From positions 744,001-808,000 of the forward strand of contig JASFAU010000004.1 of the NCBI GenBank assembly GCA_039704465.1: DNA of 64,000 nucleotides, written 5' to 3'. This DNA is from Plasmodiophora brassicae. Its lineage: Eukaryota; Endomyxa; Phytomyxea; Plasmodiophorida; Plasmodiophoridae. This document shows positions 1-11,685 of the stretch, piece by piece. The notes under the pieces are model-generated. The model was not told the origin of the DNA. It worked only from the letters and a program-made list of their open reading frames with translations, and searched no databases. The translations under genes were made by a program, and so were the position numbers. The stretch's first letter is position 1. Each line of letters begins with the position of its first letter.

Positions 1-491
1 TCGTCCTGCCATAGCGGCGTCGTGGCGTTCTGCTCGCAGCAGAAAGCGTGTCATCGATACAGGAACCCAGTTCATACCCCGATATGGAAGCGCCCTGACA
101 TATCCTATACCGCATGCTATGGCCCCTTACAGATTGCTGGACACACCTGTCTGCGTCGCATCATACGGTACCATAGACGAGCACGTTTGAACGAGTATCG
201 ACAGCAGCCGCGTCTGGCAGCGACCAACGTGGTGTTCGAAGATGCTTATTGAGGAATTTCTGTGGAAGCCCGTCTATGCCAAATGTTCTTGGAGCTCTGG
301 GGCATGCGGCCGGTGGGGTTCACCACGCCCCAGCAGCGGAGCAGGCGGGTGACCGGCCAGATATCCGTTCAAGGGTACATGGGGTACCGACGTCGATCCG
401 TTTCCGATTCCAGTGCAACAGTACGGGCGGGGGCGGGGGGCGTTGCGACCCTGACGGGTGTACCTATCCATTGCCATACTTGCCGTCGACC
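1..491. other. Upstream region, no supported gene
   Basis: Only short, low-quality open frames are present. The frame of the next gene stays open leftwards to 249 but has no family resemblance there, so this is read as promoter and 5' leader of the subtilase gene, possibly with the tail of a gene outside the window. Confidence 0.4.
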
Positions 492-3170
492 ATGACGATG
501 TTGCTGCTGGCCGCCCTGCTGATCGCCACCGGCAACGCAAGGATCGCCATTGAAGACGCCCACCCGCGAGCGGTCGTCCTCCACGATAAGGTGATCGATA
601 CGCGGTCGCATCCCGAATTCCACCAGGAACCGCACCCGTCGTCCAGATTCCAAGGCCTATCCATCGGCGAGCGCCTGGACCATCCAAAGCCGTTCGCGTT
701 CCTGGTCCACGTTGACCGCGACGCCATCGACGACTCCACCTTGTCGAACCTGCAGGGCAAGTACATCCCGCACAACACGTTCGTCGCGTTGGGCACCCAT
801 GCCGACGCCTTGGCGTTGCAGCAGACGCCCGGCGTGCTCTGGGTTGGGAACCTGCCCATCGACACGAAGATCTCGCCCACCATCACGCAGCCGCCGGCAC
901 CGGACGACCCGTTCCTGGAGCCCGTCGTCCCGTTGCCGACGGGCGCCAAGTTCACGTCGGGATCCAGCGCGCTCAAAGGCAATTCAGTGTCGGGAGCGGA
1001 CAACGCCACCGCCGACTTCAGCTTGGTCGTCGAGCTGGCCCCGGTGATCGCGTTGGCGACGGGGCGCGATCAGGCGGCGACGATCGCGTCCACACTGCAG
1101 GCCAAGCTGACCTCGCTGCTGGCCTACCCGGTCCCGGTTACCGTGATTCGCGCCGATCGCCTCCTGGTGGTCGTTCGCGCCGAGCCCGACCTGCAAGCCG
1201 CGTCGCTGGTGATCGCCGACGACCCCCAGGTCCTGTTCGTCGAGCGTCGCCTGGCGCCGAAGAAGCTGAACCGATGGGCGCGGGGCATCCTGCAGGACGG
1301 CCTGGTGCAATCGGCCAACTATGCATCGCGCACGGGGCTGTTGTCGTGGGACCACAACCTGCTCGGCGACGGGCAGATCATCGGCGTCGCCGACAGCGGC
1401 ATCGACACGAAGCACTGCTTCTTCGCGGACGCCTACCGACCGGTCCCGTTCGTGCCGTACACGGGCGCGGCGACGGCGTCGAGCACCTCGTCGTCGTCCA
1501 ACCTGCTCGCGCGCAAGATCGTGCAGTACGTCACGTACGCGGACGCCAGCGACGATGCAGAAGGGCACGGCACGCACGTCGCAGGGACGATCGGCGGGTC
1601 GCCGCCGACGCCCGGCACGACGTACGACCCGTACGTGGGCATGGCACCCAACAGCAAGATTGCGTTCTTCGACATTGGGCACTCGGACGGGACGCTGACG
1701 ATACCCGACGACCTGACGTCGCCGTTCCTCGGCTGGGCGTACGTGGCGGGCGCCCGGATCCACTCCAACAGCTGGGGCGTGTCGACACCGTACTACACGG
1801 CCAACGCCCGCGACTTCGACCTGTTCATGTACGAGCACAAGGACATGGTCGTCGTGGTCGCCGCCGGCAACGACGGCAGCTGCGACGGGCAGACGACCGT
1901 GAACAGCCCGTCGTCGGCGAAGAACGTCGTCTCGGTCGGCGCCACGATGACGAACGCGGACAACTACGCCTACACCGGCCTGCAGCCGCCGTACTACGCC
2001 AGCGACCCGGGCCTGTTCACGTCGAACAACCTGGCCATGTTCTCGTCGCGAGGCCCGACGCCCGACCTGCGCATCAAGCCCGACATCGTGGCCCCCGGGT
2101 TCAACACGATCTCGGCGCGTACCCCAGGGCAGAACGCGTGCGGGCAACCGCTGTCCAGCGTGCTGACCTCCAAGTCGGGTACGTCGATGGCAACGCCCGC
2201 CGTTGCCGGCCACCTGGCCCTCATTCGCCAGTACTTCGTCGACGGGTATTACCCGACGGGCACGAAGACGCCGTCGAACGCGTTGTCGCCGTCGGGGTCG
2301 CTGGTCAAGGCAGTCGCGATCGCGGGCGCCGTCGCCCTGACAGGCGGACGCCTGATTGACGACACGATGGTGTCGCGAACGCCAAAGTGCCCGAACCCGG
2401 CGTACGCCTCGGTGGCGCACGTTCCCGGCATCGACCAGGGATGGGGGCGCCTGGAGCTGAGCACCGTCCTGCCATTCGCGCCGGCAGCGACGTTCGGCAT
2501 GCTGCTGCTGGGCACCGATCGGAGGAACGCGGCCACGTTCGGCGACATCTCGATCAGGAACCGGCAGACGCACACGTACCGCCTGTGTGCCATGCCGTCC
2601 AAGGCGGCGCCCGCCATCAAGATCGCCCTGGTGTGGACCGACCCGCCGGCACAGCCTGTAAGCGGCATCCAGCTCGTCAACAACCTCGACCTGCAGGTCA
2701 CGTTCCAGAACGCGGTTCACTGGGGCAACGCCGGCGCCTACGTCAGCGTCGGCCCCGACGTTCGCAACCCGGTCGAAGTCGTGACGCTGTCGGCACCGGC
2801 GACGTCCCCGGCCGACCTGCAGGTCACCGTCATCGCCAGCGGCATCAACGTCGGCGCCTCCCAGCCCTACAGCCTCGTCGTCACCGGCTTCGTATTCCCA
2901 TCGTCGTGCGCGACGACGAAAGACATCGGCAACGTCACGCTGAGCGCCATGATGGACGGCGCCGCGCCGGGCCTGAAACCGGTCGTACACGGCGACCCTT
3001 CCGACAGGCCCGCCTCCTTCCTCCTCCTCGTCCTCGCGTTCCTCGCCGCCGTCATCACCCTGATCGCCGTCGTCGCCGTCATCAGCGCCCGTTTCGCGCG
3101 CACCCGGAAGCGCCAGCCCCCTCCTGCCGTCCAGCACACCGTTGCCCAGGCGCCCGCCCAGACGATCTGA
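492..3170 (+). CDS. Membrane-anchored subtilisin-like serine protease (S8)
   Basis: Secreted or surface endopeptidase of family S8, 892 aa, in one exon. The start at 492 (MTMLLLAALL) was chosen because it opens a signal peptide; the frame is open further upstream but without homology. A prodomain-like region of about 270 residues precedes the catalytic domain. The triad is visible: Asp301 in DSGID, His359 in GHGTHVAGT, Ser565 in SGTSMATPAVAGH, with oxyanion Asn460 in AAGND. After it lies a beta-sandwich-like region with ALVWTDPP and LVNNLDLQV, as in Kp43-type and protist subtilases. A single membrane helix (about residues 842-865) and a short basic tail end the protein, giving a type I topology. 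Proteolysis at the cell surface or in the secretory route is inferred; substrates are unknown. Confidence 0.93.
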   Translation: MTMLLLAALLIATGNARIAIEDAHPRAVVLHDKVIDTRSHPEFHQEPHPSSRFQGLSIGERLDHPKPFAFLVHVDRDAIDDSTLSNLQGKYIPHNTFVALGTHADALALQQTPGVLWVGNLPIDTKISPTITQPPAPDDPFLEPVVPLPTGAKFTSGSSALKGNSVSGADNATADFSLVVELAPVIALATGRDQAATIASTLQAKLTSLLAYPVPVTVIRADRLLVVVRAEPDLQAASLVIADDPQVLFVERRLAPKKLNRWARGILQDGLVQSANYASRTGLLSWDHNLLGDGQIIGVADSGIDTKHCFFADAYRPVPFVPYTGAATASSTSSSSNLLARKIVQYVTYADASDDAEGHGTHVAGTIGGSPPTPGTTYDPYVGMAPNSKIAFFDIGHSDGTLTIPDDLTSPFLGWAYVAGARIHSNSWGVSTPYYTANARDFDLFMYEHKDMVVVVAAGNDGSCDGQTTVNSPSSAKNVVSVGATMTNADNYAYTGLQPPYYASDPGLFTSNNLAMFSSRGPTPDLRIKPDIVAPGFNTISARTPGQNACGQPLSSVLTSKSGTSMATPAVAGHLALIRQYFVDGYYPTGTKTPSNALSPSGSLVKAVAIAGAVALTGGRLIDDTMVSRTPKCPNPAYASVAHVPGIDQGWGRLELSTVLPFAPAATFGMLLLGTDRRNAATFGDISIRNRQTHTYRLCAMPSKAAPAIKIALVWTDPPAQPVSGIQLVNNLDLQVTFQNAVHWGNAGAYVSVGPDVRNPVEVVTLSAPATSPADLQVTVIASGINVGASQPYSLVVTGFVFPSSCATTKDIGNVTLSAMMDGAAPGLKPVVHGDPSDRPASFLLLVLAFLAAVITLIAVVAVISARFARTRKRQPPPAVQHTVAQAPAQTI

Positions 3171-3487
3171 CCCCCTCTCTCTCCCTTGCCATGCCCTTAT
3201 CGGGCCCCCTCGTCATGCCATCAATAAACCAGCATTGGACGACGTGTGACCCTCTGACAACAGATGGCAGAGGTGCGATTCGGGCGCGTATCAGCAATGT
3301 AACCGGGTGCCGCGTGCACGATGACGACGAGCGGCCGCGTCCGTTTCCCCAGGTAACGTTGTCGCGGGGGGGAGGGGAGGAGGAGGAGGACGCCTCCCGT
3401 CCCGTCCCCCGGTCCGGCTGCGCCCGAACGTCACACTTGCCCAACCGTCAGGCGCGGGTCGTTGGTCCCAGACGCAGCGCGCGCCTG
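3171..3487. other. Intergenic, purine-rich tract
   Basis: No gene is seen. A G/A-rich run at about 3366-3390 is the only notable feature. Confidence 0.5.
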
Positions 3488-5160
3488 ATGTTAGACGGTC
3501 ATCAGCATCATCAGGCCCAGGGCGGCGGCGGGTTCGGATACCGGCAGATCGATCGGGACGACCGGTGTACCGCCAGTCGGTATCGGACGATGGGCGTCGC
3601 GGCCGTTCTGCTGACGGGCCTGGCCGTCTGGGCGATCGGCGTGGCCAGCGGCGTCGATCGCAACGGGCGGTACGCCGGCAGGCCGATCCCGGACGGCCCC
3701 AACGGACGCGTCCTGGTGTTCAGCGACGAGTTCGACGCGCTGGATACGTATAAATGGCAACACGAAGTGACGCTCGGCGGCGGTGGCAAGTAAGTACAGA
3801 GGTCGTCGGCCCAGCGCCAGGATCTGACATGCTGTCCAACAGCTGGGAGTTCCAGCTCTACTCGAACAACCGCAGCAACAGCTACACGAGAGACGGGTAT
3901 GGATGGGCGTGCCAGGTCCTGTCAGGCGTCTGACGAGCCGGTGCAGGATCCTGTACCTTCGTCCAACGCTGACGGCCGACATGATCGGGGAAGCGAACGT
4001 CAGGAGCGGGTACACGATGGACCTGTGGGGCAACGAGCCCGGCAACCTGTGCACAGGCAACGCGTTCTACGGGTGCCAGCGCACGAGCGGCGCCGGCGGG
4101 AACTACCTTAACCCGATCATGTCGGCGCGCCTGCGCTCCTCGCGAAGCTTCCATTTCAAGTACGGGCGCGTCGAGGTTCGCGCCAAGCTTCCCAGAGGCG
4201 ACTGGATCTGGCCCGCCATCTGGTTCCTGCCGCAGTGTACGTGCATCACGACACGCGACGTACGGCTCCTAGTTTGACGACTTGGCGGCCGCCGCCCATC
4301 AGGGTCTGCCTATGGTCAGTGGCCAGCGAGCGGGGAGATCGACATGATCGAATCACGCGGCAACGCCGACTATCCACCGGGCCTTGGCGTTGATACAGCG
4401 GGTACGTGAGGGCGGCGGGTGTGCGCCCGCCGATGGGGTCCTGATGGTTCGTGGCATGGCGTACAGCGACGACGTTGCACTGGGGTCCATGGGCTGCGGA
4501 AGACCAATGGCCGAAGACGCACGGGTCGTACACGCTGCCAAAGGGGACGTACGCCGATGATTTCCATTTGTTCGTCATGGAGTGGTCAGAGAGCCGCCTG
4601 ACAACGTACGTCGACACGCCTGACAACATCATGCTCGACGTCCACTGGAACAGTGAGGCGGCATCATTGCGTCGTTACGATCGGTCGCTGTGTGCTGACC
4701 GTGTGGCTCAGAGACCGGGCACTGGGAGTTTGGTGGTTGGGACGACGACCCACGAATGAAGAACCCATGGGAGGGTCGAGGTTCGAACGCGCCTTTCGAT
4801 CAGGAGGTTGGCCTGGGTACGAGCAGGCGTGAGGCGACCGTCGACTGACGATGTTACCGTTGGACAGTTCTTCATGATCATGAACGTTGCTGTCGGCGGA
4901 ACGAACACATACTTCGAGGATGGCGTCGGCGGTAAACCTTGGGTGAATTCGGACCAGCACTCGGTCAACAAGTTCTGGGACGCGAAGGACCAGTGGCTGC
5001 CCACATGGGACGGGGAGGACGCGGCGATGAAGGTCGCGATGACGTTGCTGGCGCTCTGCGGTACGCTTAACTGTCTGCACAGGTGGACTACGTCCGCATC
5101 TATCAGGCGAAGGAGCACATCAAGGTGACCAAGTACCATCCGGCCGTCGAGTTCGTCTAA
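3488..5160 (+). CDS. Glycoside hydrolase family 16 (beta-1,3-glucanase type), eight exons
   Basis: Hydrolyses or binds beta-1,3-glucans. Exons: 3488-3789, 3843-3896, 3947-4236, 4303-4401, 4467-4652, 4712-4806, 4868-5032, 5083-5160 (422 aa). The catalytic GH16 motif E-x-D-x-x-E is present in SGEIDMIES. Family landmarks include DEFDALDTYKWQHE, GNEPGNLC, RVEVRAKLPRGDW, FMIMNVAVGGTN and the closing VDYVRIYQ, so the whole fold is there. It resembles laminarinase and glucan-binding proteins of invertebrates and protists. A hydrophobic stretch (AAVLLTGLAVWAIGVAS) follows about 35 residues; with the start at 3488 it is a signal anchor (type II), with ATG 3590 a cleavable signal. The donors at 4807 and 5033 are weak but keep the family alignment. 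Confidence 0.92.
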
Positions 5161-5353
5161 CTCGTACCCGGCGACGTTCACGTGTCACATGGGCCAATCT
5201 GCGACAGCTCCGTCTGTATTAAAAACGAGATCGTCCATTACTGAGTGTCTACTGCTGGACGACCGGCGTCGTCATGTAACGTTTGGGAACGGGCACAGCG
5301 AGTCGGGAGAGGAGAACAGTCGCGCGCGGCCCATCGGTGAATCGTCCCAGCCC

Positions 5354-6124
5354 ATGAGCGCCGGGCCCCGTTCCCTCATGCAGGAATGGCGAACGCAGTC
5401 GTCTCGAACTGTGCTCGAGTTCGGCAAGTTCGGATCGGTGGAATCCCATACGGTCCAGGTGCCCGATGGCACCGTCATCGAGGACTGGATATGGTTCAAG
5501 GTCCGGCACGATCTGATCGAAATGTCGTCGGACGACACTGACACGGTCTGGCAGACGCCTTCCTTTGTGAACGTACTGGCTCGTGATAACGAGCTTCGAA
5601 AATGGGTCGTGTTCAGGCAAGTGAAGTACGGGATATCGGTGGCCATGGGCGGGGAGACCCTTGCCTCTGTGGGCGGGTATATCGAGCAAGGTGAAGATCC
5701 GCTCGATGCCGCCAAGCGCGAGCTTCAAGAGGAGCTGGGCTACACATCTGACAACTGGGTCGCGCTTACGCCTTCAGGGATAGTTGCAGGTAGCGGGTAT
5801 CGTTGTCACCGAAGGCAGCCTCTCGTGACAGCAACGACTGGGATCAGATTGCAATCGCGGCTGCGGTGTGGGATACCTGTTCCTGGCATTGGATGCTGTG
5901 CAGGTGGAGCGTTTGGCCAGCCATGACGACCTGGAGGAGATGCACGTGGAGTACCTGTCGACCGACGAACTGGCGTGCGCATTGCATTCAGGTCTGTCCC
6001 ACCTCCTCCGGTTCTGCGTTCTGCCCTGACGAGCCCTTCGTCATCAGGTCAGTTCAAGGGGCTGTCCTGGGCGCATGTGGTGTCCCTGGCGCTCCTCTAC
6101 AGCGCCAAACATAACCTTACGTAG
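5354..6124 (+). CDS. Nudix hydrolase, ADP-sugar pyrophosphatase-like, three exons
   Basis: Hydrolyses a nucleoside diphosphate linked to another moiety; the exact substrate is unknown. Exons: 5354-5789, 5848-5991, 6048-6124 (218 aa). The full Nudix box G-x5-E-x7-REUxEExGU is seen (GGYIEQGEDPLDAAKRELQE, then ELGY), followed by a Gly-x-Gly-Tyr-Leu-Phe-Leu-Ala strand typical of ADP-ribose pyrophosphatases. The first donor was placed at 5790 rather than at a nearby GT because only that keeps the strand in frame. ATG 5378 is an alternative start. The protein ends in a short helix, with no targeting signal recognised. Confidence 0.88.
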
Positions 6125-6423
6125 TATCACGTACGTACATACGATAAACATCACAATGAACAGCTCGCAGAGACATTGGTGACAGGTTCAGCGCCAGTAT
6201 GTGCCTGAGGCATTCAGCAACTGTCAGTAAACTGGCGTCTGGGGACTCCAGAGCGTGCACGCATGGAGCGGTTTAGTCTCATGGCATGCCGGTGGTGTAT
6301 TAAGCGATTTGGCGTATTCGGCTGCCAGCCATCTGCATTGCCAAACGCGGGCGGCACGGGCTCAGAAGGCAACGACAGTGGCGCCCACACAGGAGCGAGA
6401 CGTGTCGTTGTGAGCAAAGCCAC
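6125..6423. other. Convergent intergenic spacer
   Basis: Lies between the 3' ends of the Nudix gene (+) and a PPR gene (-). It contains short alternating ACGT runs near 6121-6145 and no supported gene. Confidence 0.5.
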
Positions 6424-8567
6424 TCATTGAGGTGACAGTGCGTCTAGTGATGTTTCCGAATCCACTGCCCGCACGACGACTGGTTCGATCGAAGCCCGAT
6501 CGTCGCGCGCCATCTCGATCAGCGAACGGGCAAGGCCCCACTCCGATGCCTTCACAAGCTCGATCAGCAGACCGTTGTACATAGCGCCAGAGATTCGTCG
6601 CCGGGTTTCCGGCTTGCTCCTGTATGCAACGACACACGCCACAGCGGCGTCGTATTGGCGCGTGCTGACGTACAAACGAACGAACTTCTCGAAGGCCTTG
6701 TAGCCGACGGCCGCATGCTGCCTGATCTTATCCAGCACATCGGTTGACTCGCGTAGAACGGAGGCGTTCGTGCCGCACATGTCCAGCAGGCATACGAGCG
6801 AGTTCTTGTCGGGAAGCACCTACATGCAATAATCGTTCGGTCAACGGGTAAGATCCCATCATGGATGCATCAGACATGCCTTGTCTTCAAACAGCATCTG
6901 GCGAAGAAGCGACATGGCGTCGAACTGGTTCCGATCCTTCGCTGCCATCATCACGTAGTTGTACGCGCGGGTCATGTTCGGCTCGGGGCCCGTAAACAAT
7001 CGCAGCCGAGCCACGTTCCGAAGCTGAGACAGGACGAAGGCAGCGCGATCAAAGTCCCGGTCCAGGGCAAGACAGCTGATGACCTGGACGTAATGCGACG
7101 GCGTTGGCCTCAGCTCCCCGAACTTGCAGGACACCGGCAGAAGACTCGGGGCTTGCTCTGGAGACAGGCCGCGCAAGCAACTCAGCAGAGCGCCAACCGA
7201 CTGGTGGTCGACGCGTGCTGGCCCATTCTGAAGTTCCCGGAACATGGAGATAATCTGCTCGCGACGCTCGCGCCAGAACCGCTTATACAGCGCCAGGATC
7301 GGTGGCATGTCCTCCGACGTGAAGTGGACCTTCCAGTGCCGCAACGCGGATTCAATGGCGGCCAGATGCGTCGTCCTGGATCGCTGCCCTGATGGATTCC
7401 GGCTGCATGCTGCCAGCAGATGCAGTGCCCGACGGGAGGTGATCGGGATGCCGAGCGAGTCGAGTTGGACGGCAACCCGCAAGGCGGCATCGGGGATCCC
7501 GGCCATGCCTAGAACTCGCAGGGCCGCATCCCCCAAACCGCTCGTCATCTCGAACGGCCCTCGGGCTAGCTGATCCGCCAGCGCGCGAATCGCATTGCGA
7601 CACGACGGTTCCAGCAATTGCTGTGGGCGTGCGTGAGACAGCGACTGGAACATGGTCGCAAACGTGCCCGGGACGGGGACCATGCCGTGTTGCACGGCCA
7701 TGTTAAACGCAGCGATGAGGTCGCCCGGATTGCGAACAACGACGAACGACAGGGCGGTCCGAAACTGGTCCGGCGCAATCGTCAGGGAATGCTGTCGGGC
7801 GATAGCGAACGCGTCGACGACGACGTCGTTCCGGCCGTACTTCAGCCCAGCATGAACGGCCACTGGCAGGGCGCGCTGCATGGCCGCCTCCGAGTCGATG
7901 CACTTGCGCAGAGCGCCAACGACGTCCCCGTTCACGCGGGAGGCGCACACGACCAGATGGACCAACGTGTCGGGGCGGACGGATGAAGGAACGCGACGGA
8001 GAAGGCCCGAGAACGCGGTCGTTGACGTGCACCCATCCAGCGCATCACGAAACGTGACTTCGGGGTCAGGGCCAGACAGCAACCCTTGGAGGGCTCTCCG
8101 AGTCGAGCGGTCGATCGGGGACGGCCCCAGGAGGATAGACCGTATGGCGCTGTCGGGCAGGGCACACCCGGTATCGGCCCATTTGAACACGGTGTCGACG
8201 GCCCGGGACACCTGCCCGGCGCCCGTGAACGCCTCGACGAGCGACGCGAACGGGGGCGCGCCGCGCTCAGATAGCACGTCGAACGCCATCTGAGCGCATT
8301 CCACGTCGCGTGACGCCACCGCGTAATCCATGATCCTAGGCCATACAAACGCTTGTCAGCGAGCCGGCCTGCATCGGCGTCGGCGCGCCGACCATACGCG
8401 GCCAGCGCATCGGATTCAAGCAGAGCCCCGCGCCGAACGATAACGTCGATATGCCGCGCTACGACAGCGCTCAGCGAGCGCGTCGACGCGTGCGCATGCA
8501 TTGCACGGCCGGGCGCGCGTCGCCGCCGGACGGGAGACGGCGCGCGGACCCCCCGAAATCGTCGCAA
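6424..8567 (-). CDS. PPR-like helical-repeat protein, probably organellar, three exons
   Basis: Exons: 8398-8567, 6880-8335, 6424-6819 (673 aa). The N terminus is rich in Arg, Ser and Ala and lacks acidic residues, which fits a mitochondrial presequence. The body is a run of paired amphipathic helices of about 35 residues with the spacing of pentatricopeptide repeats, for example A..VFKWADTG.ALPDS and AFNMAVQHGMVPVPGTFATM, but individual repeats are degenerate. RNA binding in an organelle is inferred from the family. Intron 8336-8397 is canonical. Intron 6820-6879 has no usable GT, but a GC donor (aag|gcatgt) restores the frame exactly, so it is called GC-AG. A TATA-like element (ttata) lies about 60 bp upstream of the start. 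Confidence 0.8.
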
Positions 8568-8687
8568 TGCGAACTAACGCTCGACGCCGTTGTATTGAGT
8601 GGCGAATGGCCACGCGCGAGCCGACTTTATAGAGGAATGGTGGTGGTGGTGATGGATGATGGTACGATGATGGGCGCCCTACCGAAG

Positions 8688-9543
8688 TCACTTGAGGGCG
8701 CTCAGGATTTCGCCCTTGACGACATCCTGCGACTTGGACGCATCGATCGTGACGATCTTGTCCTTGTAGTACGCCAGGACGGGGGACGTCTGCTCGTGGT
8801 AGGCCGCGAGGCGTTTCGTGAGCGTCGTGGCGTTGTCGTCGCTTCGTTGGACGAGTGGTTCCCCGGTGATGTCATCCTTGCCGGGAACCTTGGGCGGTGC
8901 AAACTCGACGTGGTACGATCGGCCGCTGCCCGGATGGATGCGACGTCCCGTGATACGGCGGACGAGCAGGTCGTCCTCGATCTCGAAGTGGATGACCTTG
9001 TCGATCGATTGGTGCTTCTCGGCCAGCAACGCATCCAGCTTCTTGGCCTGTTCGACGGTTCGCGGGAACCCGTCCAGGAGGAACCCCTTCTTGCAGGCAG
9101 GTGACGAAAGATTCTCGGCAATGATGCCAACGACAATATCGTCACTGACGAGGCCGCCCGCATCCATGACCTATCGTAAACAGCAGCCTAGTAAGCGAAC
9201 GCCGCCATTCTGGAGCGAATCGCGAGTACGAACAGCTTTAGCAGCCTTGCCGGCGGCAGTGCCAGCAGCAACCGCAGCCCGAAGCATGTCACCGGTGGCC
9301 AGATGGCCAACACAGTACTCGTCCTTGATGTGCTGCGCCTGCGACCCCTTCCCCGATCCAGGAGGCCCTGATTGCACTCGTAAGGAAACGCCAGTGACAG
9401 CACGCGATCCCGTCAGCGCCAGGGTTACCGATGAAGATAATCCGTCTCTCCGGTGCGCTCAAACACTTCCATCGCTTCTTGACGACCTCGAGCAGCGTCT
9501 CCGTGGAGTACTCATCCAGCGTCGGGAGCGGAGCAGTTGCCAT
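8688..9543 (-). CDS. AK2: Adenylate kinase, long (AK2) type, three exons
   Basis: Catalyses ATP + AMP to 2 ADP. Exons: 9429-9543, 9234-9367, 8688-9170 (243 aa). The P-loop GPPGSGKG is formed across the first splice junction, which supports that junction. [10 protein letters not shown], the AMP-binding [10 protein letters not shown] and the long LID segment ([13 protein letters not shown] through [12 protein letters not shown]) identify the long form found in the mitochondrial intermembrane space and cytosol. About 35 residues precede the P-loop, without a clear presequence, as usual for AK2. Start 9543 was chosen as the nearest ATG; 9600 is in frame. The donor at 9233 (GTTCGT) is weak but gives the conserved [10 protein letters not shown] junction. 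Confidence 0.95.
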
Positions 9544-9808
9544 TGCGAGCGCGCCCGGTGACAAACGACTACCACGTTGTCGCGACGGCGCTCCTGACAA
9601 ATGCGTCTGCGGACGCCGCGGCGACTCAGGCTGGGCATTGCGCGATTCGGATTCCCTATTCCGTAACTTACGTCGCTCCGGCGGGTCCTGCCTGGGCGTC
9701 TAAGAATGCCGCAAGCCTGCCCTCGCGACGTTGCCGACGAAACACGGTTACGATTCTGGCAGACAAATTTACTAATAGAATGTTCGGTCGTCGTTGCGAG
9801 GATCGGGG

Positions 9809-11489
9809 TCACTGAGGGGCACCGGTTTTCGACGCAGCGGCGGCGGCTTTGGCCTTCAGGCGCGCCTCCTTGTCCAGGCGGAGCTTCTCCTCGATGCGCT
9901 TTCGCCGGTCCTTCTCCTCTTGCTTTTCGCGCCTGGCACGATCTGCGGCGATCTTCGCCTGCGCCTCTTCGCGCTGGCGTTTCGCATCCAGGGCAGCCTT
10001 TGCCGCCTCTCTGCGTTCCGCTTCCCGTTTCTTCGCAGCCAGCTTCTCTTCAACTTCTCTCTGTGCACGCATGCTGGCCTTCAGCCGATCAATGTGCTGA
10101 AGTTTCTCCTCCTTCGTCATCTTCGACAGGTCCACCGATTCGACACCAGCCGCCGCGGCCGCATTCGCGCGAATCGTTTCCTTGTCCTTAGCAGCCTTGT
10201 CACGAATCGCGCGCATGGCATCGCTCATGTCGTCGTCGTACACCACCCCAGGAACATGCCCCAGCGGGGCTCCACGCGTGTTCGGTGCAGGCCCGACACC
10301 GACAACTGATAGCGGTTCATCAATGTCCTGGTCGTTTTCATGTTCAATTAGCCAGCCAGTTGCCGCCTCCAACGTTTTCGCTTTGGAGATGATCAGGGCC
10401 TTTTCCGCCCGAATCTTTCCGAACCCCATGTCGAGTAATTCTTTCAGAAGGGCCTGGTCCAGCTTGGCCGTCAACGCAGGGTCGTTTTGTGGCTGATTCC
10501 CAGCCTCAGATGACGATTGGTCAAGCGACAGGGCGATCGCCTTGGCCAGCTCTGCATCATCATCCTTAGACGCGACAGCAGCGGGATCGGCGGCTTTCGC
10601 AGGAGGGGCCGTCTGAGCAGGCTGCTTGGGCGTGAACTACAGCACCACACAAGTTAGAATATAACCATGTTAGAAGAGCAATGCACATACGGAAGGATCT
10701 GCCCATGGAGTCGCTGGGTTATGTGGCCGAGCAGGTTTCGATTCTTTCGATTCCTCAACTGCGGCAGGCGCTGGTTGGGCCTGCCTCATTCCAGGCGGGA
10801 CGAACTGGACATGGCTAAGAACCGGCAGGCAGATTTACAGAGAGATAGGTGGCATACGTTTGGGTCGGCCCATGGGTTTGGGCGCCGCGCCGTTGAGCCC
10901 GCAGGCGTCGCTGACGACGACGCTTTGGACGACGATGACGATTCGCTTAACGAATGACCTTTGCCTGAAAACCCAACGAATACGCTCCCTGGAAAACTCA
11001 GATCAAATTTCATGAGAAGCCAGCGGGCCCGAGATGAGGCCTACCGGAATACTTTTTGACCAAGTCTTTCACAGTTTCCCGTAACTGGTCAGGCTGGGCG
11101 CCACGAACCTCACCAACCTGAGTGCCCTTCGAGTAGAACTTGAAGGTTGGCATAGCCTGTACGCCTTCCTTCATTGCCAAATCCTGTCCAAACAATCAGA
11201 GAACGGCCCGTTCACGTTGCACCGAACCAGCATACCTTCGCATGATCGACGTCACATTTGCAGAATATAGCCTGTTTCGAATACCTGGGTGCCACTCATC
11301 AGCAGCCTCGTTCTGCGCGCGCACGCGTGACGAGCGGACGTACTCGCTGGCCAGTTGCTGGTAGATTGGCGCAATCATTTTACATGGCCCGCACCATTCG
11401 GCGGAGAAGTCGACAACGACGAGCTTGCCCCCGGCCTTGCCTTTGACGGACTCGAAGTGGGCCGCATCACGCAGCTCCTCAACGGACAT
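9809..11489 (-). CDS. Thioredoxin-UIM-UBA-coiled-coil fusion protein, six exons
   Basis: Exons: 11340-11489, 11236-11271, 11045-11183, 10858-10988, 10691-10804, 9809-10636 (465 aa). Residues 1-108 are a complete thioredoxin fold with the active site WCGPCK and cis-Pro motif AMPTF. A low-complexity linker carries two copies of an N/T-P-W-A-D-P-x-F motif. Next comes a textbook ubiquitin-interacting motif ([11 protein letters not shown]), then a UBA domain (LLDMGF...[10 protein letters not shown]...DIDEPL) like that of SAKS1/UBXN1. The C-terminal third is a highly charged coiled coil, like the UBXN1 central region, but it stops before any UBX domain. A redox-linked adaptor that binds ubiquitylated proteins, perhaps with proteasome or p97, is inferred. 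All introns are 52-68 bp and canonical. Confidence 0.88.
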
Positions 11490-11685
11490 CGCTGACGTTG
11501 ACGAACCGATCGTTCCTGATCCGCCACTTGTCTCTGCCGAGTGCCGACGGACCTCCAAAACGTCGCCGATCCGGTATGTGGCGCCAGCGCCGCTCGCACC
11601 ATACGAGTACGCGCATTCGTCGTATCGGTATTCAGGTATTTACCTAACAGTGGCAAGTCGCTCTGTATTTGATACAATAGTTCGT

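Noticed and set aside
984..3137. 717-codon minus-strand open frame
   Set aside because: Antisense shadow of the subtilase exon caused by GC-rich codon bias; Arg/Val/Gly-rich with no domain.
2387..3793. Continuous frame joining the subtilase region to the GH16 start
   Set aside because: The left part is an out-of-frame reading of the subtilase; GH16 similarity begins only after about 3590.
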